From positions 1,364,001-1,428,000 of the forward strand of contig OY969604.1 of NCBI GenBank assembly GCA_963701325.1: 64,000 nt of DNA, read 5' to 3'. Below are positions 52,339 to 61,067 of the stretch, piece after piece. This DNA comes from Bog-756 sp963701325 (GTDB lineage Bacteria; Actinomycetota; Acidimicrobiia; Acidimicrobiales; RAAP-2). The notes beneath the pieces were generated by a model that was not told the DNA's origin, searched no databases, and saw only the letters and a list, made by a program, of their open reading frames with translations. The stretch's first letter is position 1. The number at the start of each line of letters is the position of its first letter. A program made the translations under genes and the position numbers.

Positions 52339-52920
52339 GTGCTCTCGCCCACGGGCAACGCTGAAGCCGACCAGCTGCTCTCGACCGACCCGCTGGCCCT
52401 GCTCATCGGGATGATCCTCGATCAGCAGGTCCCCTTCGAGCGTGCGTTCAGCGCGCCGAGCGACCTCCGGGATCGGCTCGGAGGGCAGCTCGATGCGGCT
52501 GCGATCGCGGCCACGCCACCCGACGAGCTGGCCGAGGTGTTCGCGGCCAGGCCAGCGCTCCATAGGTTCCCGCGGTCCATGGCCGGGCGGGTCCAACAGG
52601 TCTGCGCGGTGATCGCCTCGACCTACGGCGGGGATGCGGCCGCCATCTGGACCACGGCACCCGACGGCAAGACGCTCCTCGCCAACCTCCGCTCCCTCCC
52701 CGGCTTCGGCGACCAGAAGGCCAAGATCTTCGTGGCACTGCTCGGCAAGCAGTTCGGCGTTCGGCCCCCGGGCTGGGAGGCCGTCGCCGGTCCCTACGGT
52801 GAGCCCGGCACGTTCCGCTCGGTGGCGGACATCGACTCGCCCGAGGCGATGCAGAAGGTCCGCCAGTTCAAACGGCAGGCGAAGGCCGAGGCACGGGCCA
52901 AGGCCTCCCCGCCTGGGTGA
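52339..52920 (+). CDS. HhH-GPD-type DNA repair-like protein
   Basis: 193 residues from GTG 52339. The helical N-terminal part ALLIGMILDQQVPFERAF is the usual opening of HhH-GPD glycosylases. LRSLPGFGDQKAKIFVALLGK is the helix-hairpin-helix that grips DNA. I do not see the catalytic lysine or Cys-rich iron-sulfur loop of MutY/Nth in a clear form, so base-excision activity is uncertain. A basic tail (RQFKRQAKAEARAK) may bind DNA. The next gene, thiE, starts within its stop codon (GTGA), an odd functional pairing that probably reflects operon packing. Confidence 0.8.
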   Translation: MLSPTGNAEADQLLSTDPLALLIGMILDQQVPFERAFSAPSDLRDRLGGQLDAAAIAATPPDELAEVFAARPALHRFPRSMAGRVQQVCAVIASTYGGDAAAIWTTAPDGKTLLANLRSLPGFGDQKAKIFVALLGKQFGVRPPGWEAVAGPYGEPGTFRSVADIDSPEAMQKVRQFKRQAKAEARAKASPPG

Positions 52921-53636
52921 GCTCCCGGTCCGGCCGGGCATCGCGCTGGGGACTCGAGAGCCGCCGACTCTACCTCTGCACTGCCGACCGGCCCGACCTC
53001 GAGCGGTTCGTCGGTCGCTGCGTCGAGGGGGGCGTCGACGTCGTGCAGCTGCGCGACAAGCAGCTGTCCGACGCCCGGATCGTCGCCCGGGCAAGCTTGC
53101 TCCAGCGGGTCTGCGCCGGACTCGGGGTGCCCTTCATCCTCAACGACCGGCCCGACATGGCCGCCGAGGTCGGTGCCGACGGTGTCCATGTCGGCCAGGA
53201 CGACCCCGCACCCGAACAGGCCCGTGCCGTGGTTGGCGAGGACGCGCTCATCGGGCTCTCGACCCACGGACCGGACGACCTCGATCACGCGGTCGGCACC
53301 GCGTCGGCGGGTGCCCAGGCGCCGGTGGACTACCTCTCCGCCGGACCGGTCGTGCCGACCCCGACCAAGCCGGGACGGCCGGGGACCGGGCCAGGGTACG
53401 TCGGGCTGGCCGCCGCCCGGTCGCCCTGGCCGGTGTGGGTGACCGGCGGCGTCACCCCTGACCGAGTGGAGGACCTGGTGACCGCCGGGGCCCGCCACTT
53501 CGTGGTCGTGCGGTGGTTGACCACGGCCGACGATCCCCGATCGGCCGCCCGGTCCCTCAGGGACCGGATCGACCGGGCTGTCTCCTCGGGGGACCCGGAG
53601 CCCGCCGGACCGGGGAGCCCGTCGGACGCTCGGTGA
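52917..53636 (+). CDS. thiE: Thiamine-phosphate synthase
   Basis: 239 residues from GTG 52917, overlapping the upstream stop. TIM-barrel motifs: LYLCTADRPD near residue 18, GGVDVVQLRDKQ with the substrate-binding arginine/lysine, FILNDRPDMA, GADGVHVGQDD with metal-binding Asp, LIGLSTHGPDD and SAGPVVPTPTKPG, which holds the phosphate loop Thr residues. It couples the thiazole and pyrimidine parts of thiamine. Thiamine diphosphate is the cofactor of AceE next door. No TPP riboswitch is possible because it lies inside the upstream gene. Confidence 0.92.
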   Translation: MSSRSGRASRWGLESRRLYLCTADRPDLERFVGRCVEGGVDVVQLRDKQLSDARIVARASLLQRVCAGLGVPFILNDRPDMAAEVGADGVHVGQDDPAPEQARAVVGEDALIGLSTHGPDDLDHAVGTASAGAQAPVDYLSAGPVVPTPTKPGRPGTGPGYVGLAAARSPWPVWVTGGVTPDRVEDLVTAGARHFVVVRWLTTADDPRSAARSLRDRIDRAVSSGDPEPAGPGSPSDAR

Positions 53637-53663
53637 CCGACGCGTGGAGGCGTCGCGCCCTGC

Positions 53664-54287
53664 TCAGGAACCCCCGGACGTGGGAGCGGCGACGATCTTG
53701 GATTTGGCCGGCAGGGTGACCGGTGGGGAGGTGCCGACGTCCGAGATGGCGAGGGAGAGGTTGCCGGTCGGAGTCGTTGCCGCGAAGTTCGAGACGTAGC
53801 TCCCGTCCACGACGAAGGTGAGCTTGTCCGACTGCCCACCCTGGGAGAGGGTCATGGTCGTGGTCGATCCGGACTTCTGCACATCGGTGCCCTTGCTGTA
53901 GAAGGGGAGGTAGGTGTGCGCCGGGTCGACCGCGACGGCGCCCTGGCTCGGCTGGCTGTAGAGGGTGAGGTGGGAGGGACCGTGTGACGCGCTCACGGTC
54001 ACACTCTGGTACTCGTTGATGCCGATGACCGCGATGTAGGTCCGGCGCGAGCCGCTCTGCACGTAGCCACCGAGCTTGTCGGGCGCCTCGAAGACGAGGT
54101 GGGCGACCTGGTTGCCCTGCGGGGTCTTCTCGGAGAGGACCTCGGTGTAATTCGTGGCCGCGAGGGTGTTGGTGACCGCCTGGGACAGCGGAGCACCGCT
54201 CGAGGCCTGGGTAGCCCCCACGGCGGCGCCGGCACCGGCAGCAACGAGCACCAGGGCGAGGAGGAGGAAGCTGATGGCTCGCCGCAT
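53664..54287 (-). CDS. Secreted protein with signal peptide, unknown
   Basis: 207 residues. A signal peptide at residues 1-25 (RRAISFLLLALVLVAAGAGAAVGA) lacks a lipobox cysteine, so it is secreted or held by an uncleaved helix. The rest is Ser/Thr-rich and beta-like: NYTEVLSEKTPQGNQVAHLVFEAP and SGSRRTYIAVIGINEYQSV. This layout resembles the lipid-binding LppX/LprG group only in general shape. It begins four bases after the acyl-CoA dehydrogenase stop on the same strand, so they share an operon. Function unknown. Confidence 0.72.
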   Translation of the reverse strand: MRRAISFLLLALVLVAAGAGAAVGATQASSGAPLSQAVTNTLAATNYTEVLSEKTPQGNQVAHLVFEAPDKLGGYVQSGSRRTYIAVIGINEYQSVTVSASHGPSHLTLYSQPSQGAVAVDPAHTYLPFYSKGTDVQKSGSTTTMTLSQGGQSDKLTFVVDGSYVSNFAATTPTGNLSLAISDVGTSPPVTLPAKSKIVAAPTSGGS

Positions 54288-54290
54288 CGC

Positions 54291-55406
54291 CTAGATGCCG
54301 ATGCGCTGGGCCAAGAGCTCCCGGTGGTACGAGGGGTCGCCGAGCATGAGCTCCGAGGACTTGGCCCGCTTGAAGTAGAGGTGGGCAGGATGCTCCCAGG
54401 TGAACCCGATGCCGCCGTGGATCTGGATCGTCTCGGCGGCGGCATGGAAGTAGGCCTCGGAGCAGTAGGACTTGGCCAGACTGGCCACGACCGGGAGCTC
54501 GTCGGAGTCCTCTGACGCCGCCCAGCCGGCGTAGTAGGCGGCGGACTTGGCGGACTCGACCTCGAGCAGCATGTCGGCGCACTTGTGCTTGATGGCCTGG
54601 AAGCTGCCGATGGGGCGCCCGAACTGGATCCGCGTCTTGGCGTACTCGACCGAACGGTCCAGGCAGCTCTGCGCGCCCCCCACCTGCTCCGCCGCCAGGG
54701 CCACCGCGGCCAGGTCGAGCGTCTTGGTCAGGCCGGCACCGGCCCCGCCGTCGACGCCGATGAGCCATGCCGGCGTGCCGGCGAACTCGAGCCGGGCCTG
54801 CTTGCGGGTCTGGTCCATGGTGGCGAGGGGCGTCCTGGTCAGTCCATCGGCGTCGCCCTTGACCCCGAAGAGGGAGAGGCCGGCCGCGGTCCGGCCGACC
54901 ACCAGCACGAGATCGGCAACATGGCCGTCGACGACGAACGACTTGTGGCCGTCGAGCGTCCACCCGTCGTCCGCGGGCGCACCGACCAGCGTGATCCCGT
55001 CCGCGTCCCATCGGCCCGAGTCCTCGGTGAATGCCATCGTGGCGATGGTCTCTCCGGCGGCGATTCCCGGCAGCAGGTACTCCTGGGCCTTCTGGTCGCC
55101 GGATGTCAGCAGGGCGTTGGTGGCCAGCGCCACGGTGGAGAAGAAGGGTGCGCAGAGCAGTGAGGCGCCCATCTCCTCGAGCACCACGATGAGCTCGACA
55201 TAGGAGAAGCCGGAGCCGCCGAACTCCTCGGGGATGATGAGGGACTGGAGGCCGAGTTGCTCGGCCATGAGCGCCCAGACAGCGGGGTCGTAGCCCTCGC
55301 TGGTCTCCATCAGGCGGCGGACCTCGGTCTCGGGGGACTTGTCGTCGAGGAATCGGCGCACCGACCTGCGGAGCTCGTCCTGCTCCTCACTGAAGGCGAA
55401 ATTCAT
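54291..55406 (-). CDS. Acyl-CoA dehydrogenase family protein
   Basis: 371 residues from ATG 55406, with GGAG six bases upstream; ATG 55418 is possible. FAFSEEQDELRRSVRRFL opens the N-terminal helical domain. IPEEFGGSGFSYVEL, MAFTED, the beta domain with DGHKSFVVDGHVADLVLVV, RIQFGRPIGSFQAIKHKCADM and QIHGGIGFTWEHPAHLYFKRA complete the FAD fold. The glutamate in TWEH is the likely catalytic base. It introduces a double bond in an acyl-CoA. Together with the SDR at 48155 and the hydratase at 63619 it suggests fatty-acid or sterol-chain breakdown. Confidence 0.9.
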   Translation of the reverse strand: MNFAFSEEQDELRRSVRRFLDDKSPETEVRRLMETSEGYDPAVWALMAEQLGLQSLIIPEEFGGSGFSYVELIVVLEEMGASLLCAPFFSTVALATNALLTSGDQKAQEYLLPGIAAGETIATMAFTEDSGRWDADGITLVGAPADDGWTLDGHKSFVVDGHVADLVLVVGRTAAGLSLFGVKGDADGLTRTPLATMDQTRKQARLEFAGTPAWLIGVDGGAGAGLTKTLDLAAVALAAEQVGGAQSCLDRSVEYAKTRIQFGRPIGSFQAIKHKCADMLLEVESAKSAAYYAGWAASEDSDELPVVASLAKSYCSEAYFHAAAETIQIHGGIGFTWEHPAHLYFKRAKSSELMLGDPSYHRELLAQRIGI

Positions 55407-55533
55407 CCGGTTCTCCATCCCGATGCGCCCCGACCGGGGCTGCGCGCCCGTCTCCCAGGCCCGCATCTGTCTACCAGACCCGCATCGGTGGGGACCACCG
55501 GGGCCCCACTACGCTCGGCCTGAGGAGGTGCAC

Positions 55534-56151
55534 ATGCCCGAGACCATCATCGACTACCAGGACACAGCCGTCGAGGTCCACCGGGTCGTGGTCGGCCCGG
55601 TTGACAACAACGTCTACATCGTACGGTGCAGGCAGACCGGTGAGGCCGCACTCATCGACGCCGCCAACGAGCACGACCTCCTCCTCGAGCTCTGCCGGTC
55701 GCTCGGGGTACGCCAGGTGGTCGAGACCCACGGCCACTGGGACCACATCCAGGCCGTGGAGGCCGTTCGTAACGCCGGATTCGAGGTGGCGGTGACCCGG
55801 GCCGACGCCGACATGCTGCCCGCCTACGACCAGATCCTCGAGGACGAGTCGGTGCTCGAGGTGGGCCGCCTGCGGGTCGCCACCATCGCGACCCCCGGCC
55901 ACACCCCGGGTTCGATGTGCTTTGCGGTTGCCGGGACCCCGCTGCTCTTCAGCGGGGACACCCTCTTCCCGGGAGGGCCGGGCAACACCTCGTTCGAACA
56001 CTCCGACTTCGGGACGATCATCACCTCCATCGAGGGCCGGCTGTTCGGCGCCTTCGATGCGGACACCATCGTCCTACCTGGCCACGGCGCGGGAACGACG
56101 ATCGGCGCCGAATCCCCCCACCTCGCCGAGTGGATCGACCGGGGGTGGTGA
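55534..56151 (+). CDS. MBL-fold hydrolase, glyoxalase II-like
   Basis: 205 residues from ATG 55534, with a full AGGAGG ribosome binding site (55523-55528) five bases upstream, rare in this window. Metal-binding motifs are HGHWDHIQAV near residue 66, the ATPGHTPGSMCF histidine, the FSGDTLFPGG aspartate and the LPGHGAGTTIG histidine. That set can bind two zinc or iron ions. Relatives hydrolyse glutathione or mycothiol thioesters, or persulfides. The exact substrate is unknown. It is divergent from the acyl-CoA dehydrogenase and converges on the debranching-enzyme gene. Confidence 0.88.
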   Translation: MPETIIDYQDTAVEVHRVVVGPVDNNVYIVRCRQTGEAALIDAANEHDLLLELCRSLGVRQVVETHGHWDHIQAVEAVRNAGFEVAVTRADADMLPAYDQILEDESVLEVGRLRVATIATPGHTPGSMCFAVAGTPLLFSGDTLFPGGPGNTSFEHSDFGTIITSIEGRLFGAFDADTIVLPGHGAGTTIGAESPHLAEWIDRGW

Positions 56152-56190
56152 CACCCGTCGCCCGCTCTGCGTCCGGACGGCCTTCCGCGC

Positions 56191-58374
56191 TCAGAGTGCC
56201 GTGGAGGGCCGGCGGGGCTCGCGGATGACCTCGATCTCGGGCGGGAGCCCGGTGATCGACACTCCACCGGCGACCTCGCTGCCCACTTCGACGGTCACTC
56301 GCGAGCCGGCCAACGGGATACCCTCGACCTTGAGATAGCCGATGGTCTCGGGCAGGTTCGGCGAGAGCCAGATCTTGCCGTAGGGGATCCAGGGGTCGAG
56401 GCGGAGCAGGGTGCGCAGGCAGAGCAACGGGGAAGCCGCCGCCCACGCCTGGGGCGAGCATGAGGTCGGGTAGCCGACCGGGACGGTGAGCTCGTCGCGG
56501 TCGAGGCCGCTGAAGAGCTCTGGCAGGCGGCCGCCCTGGACGGACGCTGCGTCGAGCAGCCCGAAGATGAGCTGCTGGGCCGCGCCGTCGAAGCCGTACC
56601 GGGCCAGGCCGGCGGCCACGATGGTCGTGTCATGCGGCCAGACCGACCCACAGTGGTAGCTGATCGGGTTGTAGCCGCCGCTGTCGCGAGAGAGCGTGCG
56701 CAGCCCCCACCCGGTGAACATCGAGGGGGAGACCAGCGCCTCGGCCACCCGTCGGGCCTTGTCCTCGTCGACGATCCCGGTCCACAGGCAGTGACCGATG
56801 TTGGAGGTAAGCGAGTCGATGGGTCGCTTGTCCGCGTCGAGACCGACCGCGTACCATCCCTTGTCCTCGAGCCAGAAGTCGCGGTTGAACGCGGCCTTCA
56901 ATGCGGCCGCCTTCGCCCGGAACCGGTCGTAGGTAGCGGTGTCCCCGGCCTCGAAGGCGAAGTGGGCGCTCGCCAGGTACGCCCCGTAGGTGTAGGCCTG
57001 TACCTCGCAGAGGGCGATCGGTGCCTCGGCCACCCGGCCGTCGCCGTAGCGGATCCCGTCCCAGCTGTCCTTCCACCCCTGGTTGGCGAGCCCGCGGTCG
57101 GTGGCCCGTCGGTACTCGACGTAGCCGTCGCCGTCGGCGTCGCCGAACTCCTCGATCCACTCGATGGCCCGCACCGCGTTGGGGTGCAGTTCGTCGACCA
57201 GCTCGCGGGCAACTCCCCAGCGCCGCAGCTCGCCGAGCAGCATCACGAAGAGCGGGGTGGCGTCCGCCGTCCCGTAGTAGATGCTGCCGCCGCCGAGCGA
57301 GAGCGAGGCCGCGTCGCCGAAGCGCATTTCGTGGAGGATGCGCCCCGGCTCCTCGTCGTGCCTCGGGTCGACGTCCGTCCCCTGGAACCGGGCCAGTGTC
57401 TGGAGCACCCCGCGGGCCAGGTCGGGGTCGACGAGCAGGGCCATCCAGGCGGTGAGCAGTGAGTCCCGGCCGAAGACGGTCATGAACCACGGGGCCCCCG
57501 CGGCCACCACCACCCGCTCGGGATAGTCGGGGTCGAAGATCCTGAGCGCACCGAGGTCCTCGGCGCTGCGGGCCACGACCTCCTTGAGGACGGGGTGGTC
57601 GGTCTCGACCTGGGGGACCTGACGTCGCCATTCGGCGAGGCGCTCGGAGGGGATGGCCCGTTCCACCGGTTCGCCGCACCGGTACTTCGGGGAGAAGACA
57701 GCGCCCTCGATGACCGGGCCGACCTCCAAGCAGGTCGACCACTCGCTTCGGGCCGGGACCACGATCTCGTAGGTGGCCAGTCCCGGGGCGACCGCGACCA
57801 CGCCGTGGGTCCGGATCTCGACCCCCCGGGTCACCCCACCCCGCCGGTAGGTGTAGGTGAGTGTGGTTGCCGACTCGGAGGATCCCGGGTCGGCCGGACT
57901 GTCCACCGACGTGGTCATCTCGCCGTTGAGCGGCGCGCTCGCCGCCCGCCCCTCCTTGACCGCGAACAGGTCGGCGAAGTCGACGTCGACCAGGATCTCG
58001 AGCGTGCAGGCGGTTGCCTCGTCGGAGAAGTTGCGCAGAGTCAGCACCTCGCGCATGCCCCGTCCCACGTGGCGGCTGCGGAAGATCATCAGCGTCGAGT
58101 CGGCGCGGCCGGGTGCGGGCAGGTTGCGCGAGACGAACGTCGCCGAGAAGGGATCGTCGCTCAAGCCGGCGAGCGGTTCGGTACGCATCCCGTTGATGAG
58201 GACCTCGAAGCGGGAGAGGATCCGGGTGTCCCGCACGAAGAGGCCCTGTGCCGCCCCCGGAGTGATGTCACCGGCGCTGCCACTGATGGCGAAGGTCGAC
58301 TCGTCGACGAGGGTGACGTGCCCCGATCCCGACAGCAGGGTGACCGGACCGGCGTAGTTCCAGGGGTCGGTCAT
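56191..58374 (-). CDS. Amylo-alpha-1,6-glucosidase family (glycogen debranching-like)
   Basis: 727 residues from ATG 58374. The N-terminal domain (about 1-290) begins with LLSGSGHVTLVDESTFAISG and GLFVRDTRILSRFE, typical of the GDE N-terminal bis domain. The C-terminal (alpha/alpha)6 barrel shows FGRDSLLTAWMAL, LANQGWKDSWDGI and SVWPHDTTIVAAGL, with acids that should act as catalytic pair. It probably trims alpha-1,6 branches or trehalose-like glycans. It is not in a glycogen operon. TACGGT (58381-58386) six bases upstream suggests leaderless start, divergent from sufC. Confidence 0.88.
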   Translation of the reverse strand: MTDPWNYAGPVTLLSGSGHVTLVDESTFAISGSAGDITPGAAQGLFVRDTRILSRFEVLINGMRTEPLAGLSDDPFSATFVSRNLPAPGRADSTLMIFRSRHVGRGMREVLTLRNFSDEATACTLEILVDVDFADLFAVKEGRAASAPLNGEMTTSVDSPADPGSSESATTLTYTYRRGGVTRGVEIRTHGVVAVAPGLATYEIVVPARSEWSTCLEVGPVIEGAVFSPKYRCGEPVERAIPSERLAEWRRQVPQVETDHPVLKEVVARSAEDLGALRIFDPDYPERVVVAAGAPWFMTVFGRDSLLTAWMALLVDPDLARGVLQTLARFQGTDVDPRHDEEPGRILHEMRFGDAASLSLGGGSIYYGTADATPLFVMLLGELRRWGVARELVDELHPNAVRAIEWIEEFGDADGDGYVEYRRATDRGLANQGWKDSWDGIRYGDGRVAEAPIALCEVQAYTYGAYLASAHFAFEAGDTATYDRFRAKAAALKAAFNRDFWLEDKGWYAVGLDADKRPIDSLTSNIGHCLWTGIVDEDKARRVAEALVSPSMFTGWGLRTLSRDSGGYNPISYHCGSVWPHDTTIVAAGLARYGFDGAAQQLIFGLLDAASVQGGRLPELFSGLDRDELTVPVGYPTSCSPQAWAAASPLLCLRTLLRLDPWIPYGKIWLSPNLPETIGYLKVEGIPLAGSRVTVEVGSEVAGGVSITGLPPEIEVIREPRRPSTAL

Positions 58375-58380
58375 GAAGGT

Positions 58381-58386
58381 ACCGTA
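58381..58386 (-). promoter_or_regulatory. Leaderless-type -10 hexamer of debranching-enzyme gene
   Basis: TACGGT on the minus strand is followed by six bases and ATG 58374. It lies about 40 bases from the repeats in front of the divergent sufC. Confidence 0.45.
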
Positions 58387-58424
58387 CCGGTTGACCTGGG
58401 GATCGACCCAATTCTCCCACCTCG

Positions 58425-58483
58425 CTACGCCTGTCGGTATTCTCCCTACCGGCGTAGGAGAAATCCCGCTGAGGGGCTACAAT
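58425..58483 (+). promoter_or_regulatory. sufC-sufS-sufU promoter region with overlapping inverted repeats
   Basis: TACAAT (58478-58483) is a good -10, seven bases before GTG 58491. Upstream, CTACGCC (58425-58431) pairs with GGCGTAG (58451-58457). A second repeat, TTCTC-C-CTAC (58440-58449) and GTAG-GAGAA (58454-58462), forms a 23-base imperfect palindrome around CGGC. It covers the place where a -35 would lie, so a repressor such as an Fe-S sensor of the SufR/IscR kind could block it. No regulator gene is beside it. Confidence 0.5.
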
Positions 58484-58490
58484 CGGGATG

Positions 58491-59259
58491 GTGCGCCCCG
58501 ACTCCCCACCCCCCTCCCAGCCGCTCCTCGAGGTCGTCGGGCTCTGCGCTTCGGTCGAGGGGGAGCCCATCCTGCGCGGGGTGGACCTCGCCGTCGAAGC
58601 CGGCAAGGTCCACGCGCTCGATGGGCCCGAACGGCTCCGGCAAGTCGACGCTGGCCAACGTGCTGCTCGGCAACCCCGCCTACCAGGTCACCGCCGGCTC
58701 GATCCGGTTCCGCGGCGAGGACATCACGTCCTGGCCGACCGATGTCCGCGGCAAAGCGGGGATCTTCCTCGCCTTCCAGGAGCCCGAGTCGATCGGGGGA
58801 CTGCCGGTCATCCAGTTCCTCCGCCAGGCGCTCTCCGCCCGCCGCGGCATCGACCTCTCCGTCCTCGAGGTCCGGCTCATGATGATGGAGTGGATGGACA
58901 AGCTGGGCATGGATCCGGCGTTCGGCGAGCGGTACCTCAACGAGGACTTCTCCGGTGGAGAGAAGAAACGCAACGAGATCCTGCAGATGGCCATGCTCGA
59001 GCCGGACCTGGCCGTCCTCGACGAGACCGACTCGGGGCTCGACGTCGACGCCCTGCGCACCGTGGCCCGCGGCGTGCGCACCGTTCGGGACACCCGTCCC
59101 GAGATGGGGGTGCTGGTGATCAGCCACTACGAGCGCATGCTCGAGGAGCTCTCGGCCGACCGGGTCCACCTGCTCGTCGACGGGGTCGTCGTCGCAGAGG
59201 GCGGACCCGAGCTGGCCCGACAGCTGGAGGCGGAAGGATACGACTCGTGGCGGAGCTGA
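58491..59259 (+). CDS. sufC: SufC, Fe-S assembly ATPase, copy 1 (one frame break)
   Basis: About 255 residues after removing one extra base near 58620. The start is taken at GTG 58491 because TACAAT ends seven bases before; ATG 58488 is in frame. The first frame gives LEVVGLCASVEGEPILRGVDL; after the break the Walker A GPNGSGKSTLANVL follows, then LAFQEPESIGGLPVIQFL, the SufC signature FSGGEKKRNEILQMAML and LDETDSGLDVDAL. It is the ATPase of the SufBCD scaffold. sufS starts inside its last codons. A second, different sufC lies at 61068 on the other strand. Confidence 0.88.
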
Positions 59260-60497
59260 CCCGGACCCGTCTCGACGCCGCCTCGGTGGCCAAGGACTTC
59301 CCCCTCCTTGCGCGCGAGGTCCACGGCCGGCCGATCACCTACCTCGACTCGGCCGCGTCCGCCCAGCGGCCGACCGCGGTGCTCGACGCCATGCGTGAGT
59401 ACGACGAGACGACGCACGCCAACGTGCACCGCGGCGTCTACAGCATCGCCGAAGAGGCCACCCGGCGCTTCGAGGCGGCCCGGGTCAACGTCGGCCGGTT
59501 CATCGGTGCCGCCGATCCGGCCCGCGAGATCGTCTTCACCAAAAACGCGACCGAGGCCCTCAACCTGGTGGCCCACGCCTGGGGCCGCACCCACCTGCAG
59601 CGCGGCGATGTAGTGGTCCTGACCGAGATGGAGCACCACGCCAACATCGTGCCGTGGCACATGCTGGCCGCCGAGCGGGGCATCGAGTTGCGGTGGCTGC
59701 CCGTCGACGACGACGGCCTGCTCGTCCTCGACGATCTCGACCGGATCCTGGAGGGCGCCAAGGTCCTCGCGGTCACCTGCATGTCCAACGTCCTCGGCAC
59801 CCTGACGCCGATGGCCACCCTGGCCGCGGCCGCCCATGCGGCGGGCGCGATCGTGGTGACCGACGCCTGCCAGTCGGTGCCCCATCTGCCGACGGACGTG
59901 ATCGCCCTCGGGGCCGACCTCCTGGCCTTCAGCGCGCACAAGATGCTCGGGCCCACCGGGATCGGCGTGCTCTGGGGCCACGCCGAGTTGCTGGACAGCC
60001 TGCCGCCGTTCCTCGGTGGTGGGGAGATGATCCTCGACGTGCGCAAGGACGGCTTCACCCCAAACGACATCCCCTGGCGATTCGAGGCCGGTACCCCGCC
60101 GATCACCGAGGCGATCGGTCTCGGTGCGGCCGTCGACTACCTGCGGGCCCTGGGCATGGATGCCGTGCGTGAGCACGAGGTGGCCCTCACCGGCTACGCC
60201 CTCGGAGCGCTCCACGAGCGCTTCGGCGCCGGCATCCGGATCTTCGGCCCGCCGGGGAGCGCCGAGCGGGGCGGCATCGTGTCCTTCGCCCTCGGGGACC
60301 TCCATCCGCACGACATCTCCCAGATCCTCGACGAGTACGGGGTCTGCGTGCGCGCCGGTCACCACTGCGCCAAGCCCCTCATGCGGCGCCTCGGGGTGGC
60401 CGCGACCGCCCGAGCCTCGTTCGCCGTCTACAACGACGAGGCCGATGTCGACACGCTGGTCGAGGCGCTCGACGCAGCCGCGAAGTTCTTCGGATGA
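59247..60497 (+). CDS. sufS: Cysteine desulfurase
   Basis: 416 residues from GTG 59247, overlapping sufC by 13 bases. PLP-enzyme features: YLDSAASAQRPTAVLDAM at the start, HANVHRGVYSIAEEATRRFE, TKNATEALNLVA, TEMEHHANIVPWHML, the aspartate in VTDACQSVPHLP, the PLP lysine in AFSAHKMLGPTGIGVLWG and the persulfide cysteine in RAGHHCAKPLMRRLG. It takes sulfur from cysteine and hands it to SufU. Length and motifs are full. It is cytoplasmic and co-transcribed with sufC and sufU. Confidence 0.95.
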   Translation: MAELTRTRLDAASVAKDFPLLAREVHGRPITYLDSAASAQRPTAVLDAMREYDETTHANVHRGVYSIAEEATRRFEAARVNVGRFIGAADPAREIVFTKNATEALNLVAHAWGRTHLQRGDVVVLTEMEHHANIVPWHMLAAERGIELRWLPVDDDGLLVLDDLDRILEGAKVLAVTCMSNVLGTLTPMATLAAAAHAAGAIVVTDACQSVPHLPTDVIALGADLLAFSAHKMLGPTGIGVLWGHAELLDSLPPFLGGGEMILDVRKDGFTPNDIPWRFEAGTPPITEAIGLGAAVDYLRALGMDAVREHEVALTGYALGALHERFGAGIRIFGPPGSAERGGIVSFALGDLHPHDISQILDEYGVCVRAGHHCAKPLMRRLGVAATARASFAVYNDEADVDTLVEALDAAAKFFG

Positions 60498-60523
60498 GCG
60501 GGTCCCGGTAGGCTGACGCCCTG

Positions 60524-61027
60524 ATGCCCGGTCTCGAAGACCTCTACCGCGAAATCATCCTCGACCACTACCGCTCGCCCCGGAACCGGGGGGAGTTGGA
60601 GGCGCCCCCGGCTACCCGCGCGGAGGGGTTCAACCCCCTCTGCGGAGACGAGATCGTGGTCACCCTCCGCGTGGACGACGGGGCGGTGACCGACATCAAG
60701 ATCGCCGGGACCGGGTGTTCGATCAGCCAGTCCTCGGCGTCACTGATGTCGGCCGCGGTCAAGGGACGGCCGGTGCCCGAGGTGCGCGACCTGATCAAGA
60801 CGTTCAAGGGCATGATGTCCATCCACGAGTCGACCCTCCCCTCGACCGACGGTGCCGGCACCAATGGCCTCGTCGAGCCGGCCGAACCGGAGGCCATCGA
60901 TGTCGACGCACTCGGCGAGCTCGCCGCGCTCCAAGGTGTGGTCAAGTTCCCGGTGCGCATCAAGTGCGCGACCCTCAGCTGGAACACGTTGGCCGAAGGG
61001 CTCGACGCCTCGGAATCCCCCTCCTGA
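60524..61027 (+). CDS. sufU: SufU sulfur-transfer protein
   Basis: 167 residues from ATG 60524. Zinc/sulfur-acceptor ligands are Cys40 and Asp42 (NPLCGDEI), Cys65 (GTGCSISQSSASLM) and Cys148 (RIKCATLSWNTL), the SufU pattern and not the IscU one. An 18- to 20-residue insert between the second and third regions also marks SufU. It accepts persulfide sulfur from SufS and passes it to the SufBCD scaffold. TAGGCT lies nine bases before the ATG, so it may also have its own transcript. It converges on the second suf unit after 40 bases. Confidence 0.94.
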   Translation: MPGLEDLYREIILDHYRSPRNRGELEAPPATRAEGFNPLCGDEIVVTLRVDDGAVTDIKIAGTGCSISQSSASLMSAAVKGRPVPEVRDLIKTFKGMMSIHESTLPSTDGAGTNGLVEPAEPEAIDVDALGELAALQGVVKFPVRIKCATLSWNTLAEGLDASESPS

Positions 61028-61067
61028 GGGACCCCGCGGATCCCCGTCCCGAGACGGCTCCGCGAGC

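Noticed and set aside
52880..52920. TPP riboswitch before thiE
   Set aside because: thiE starts inside the stop of the upstream gene; there is no untranslated space.
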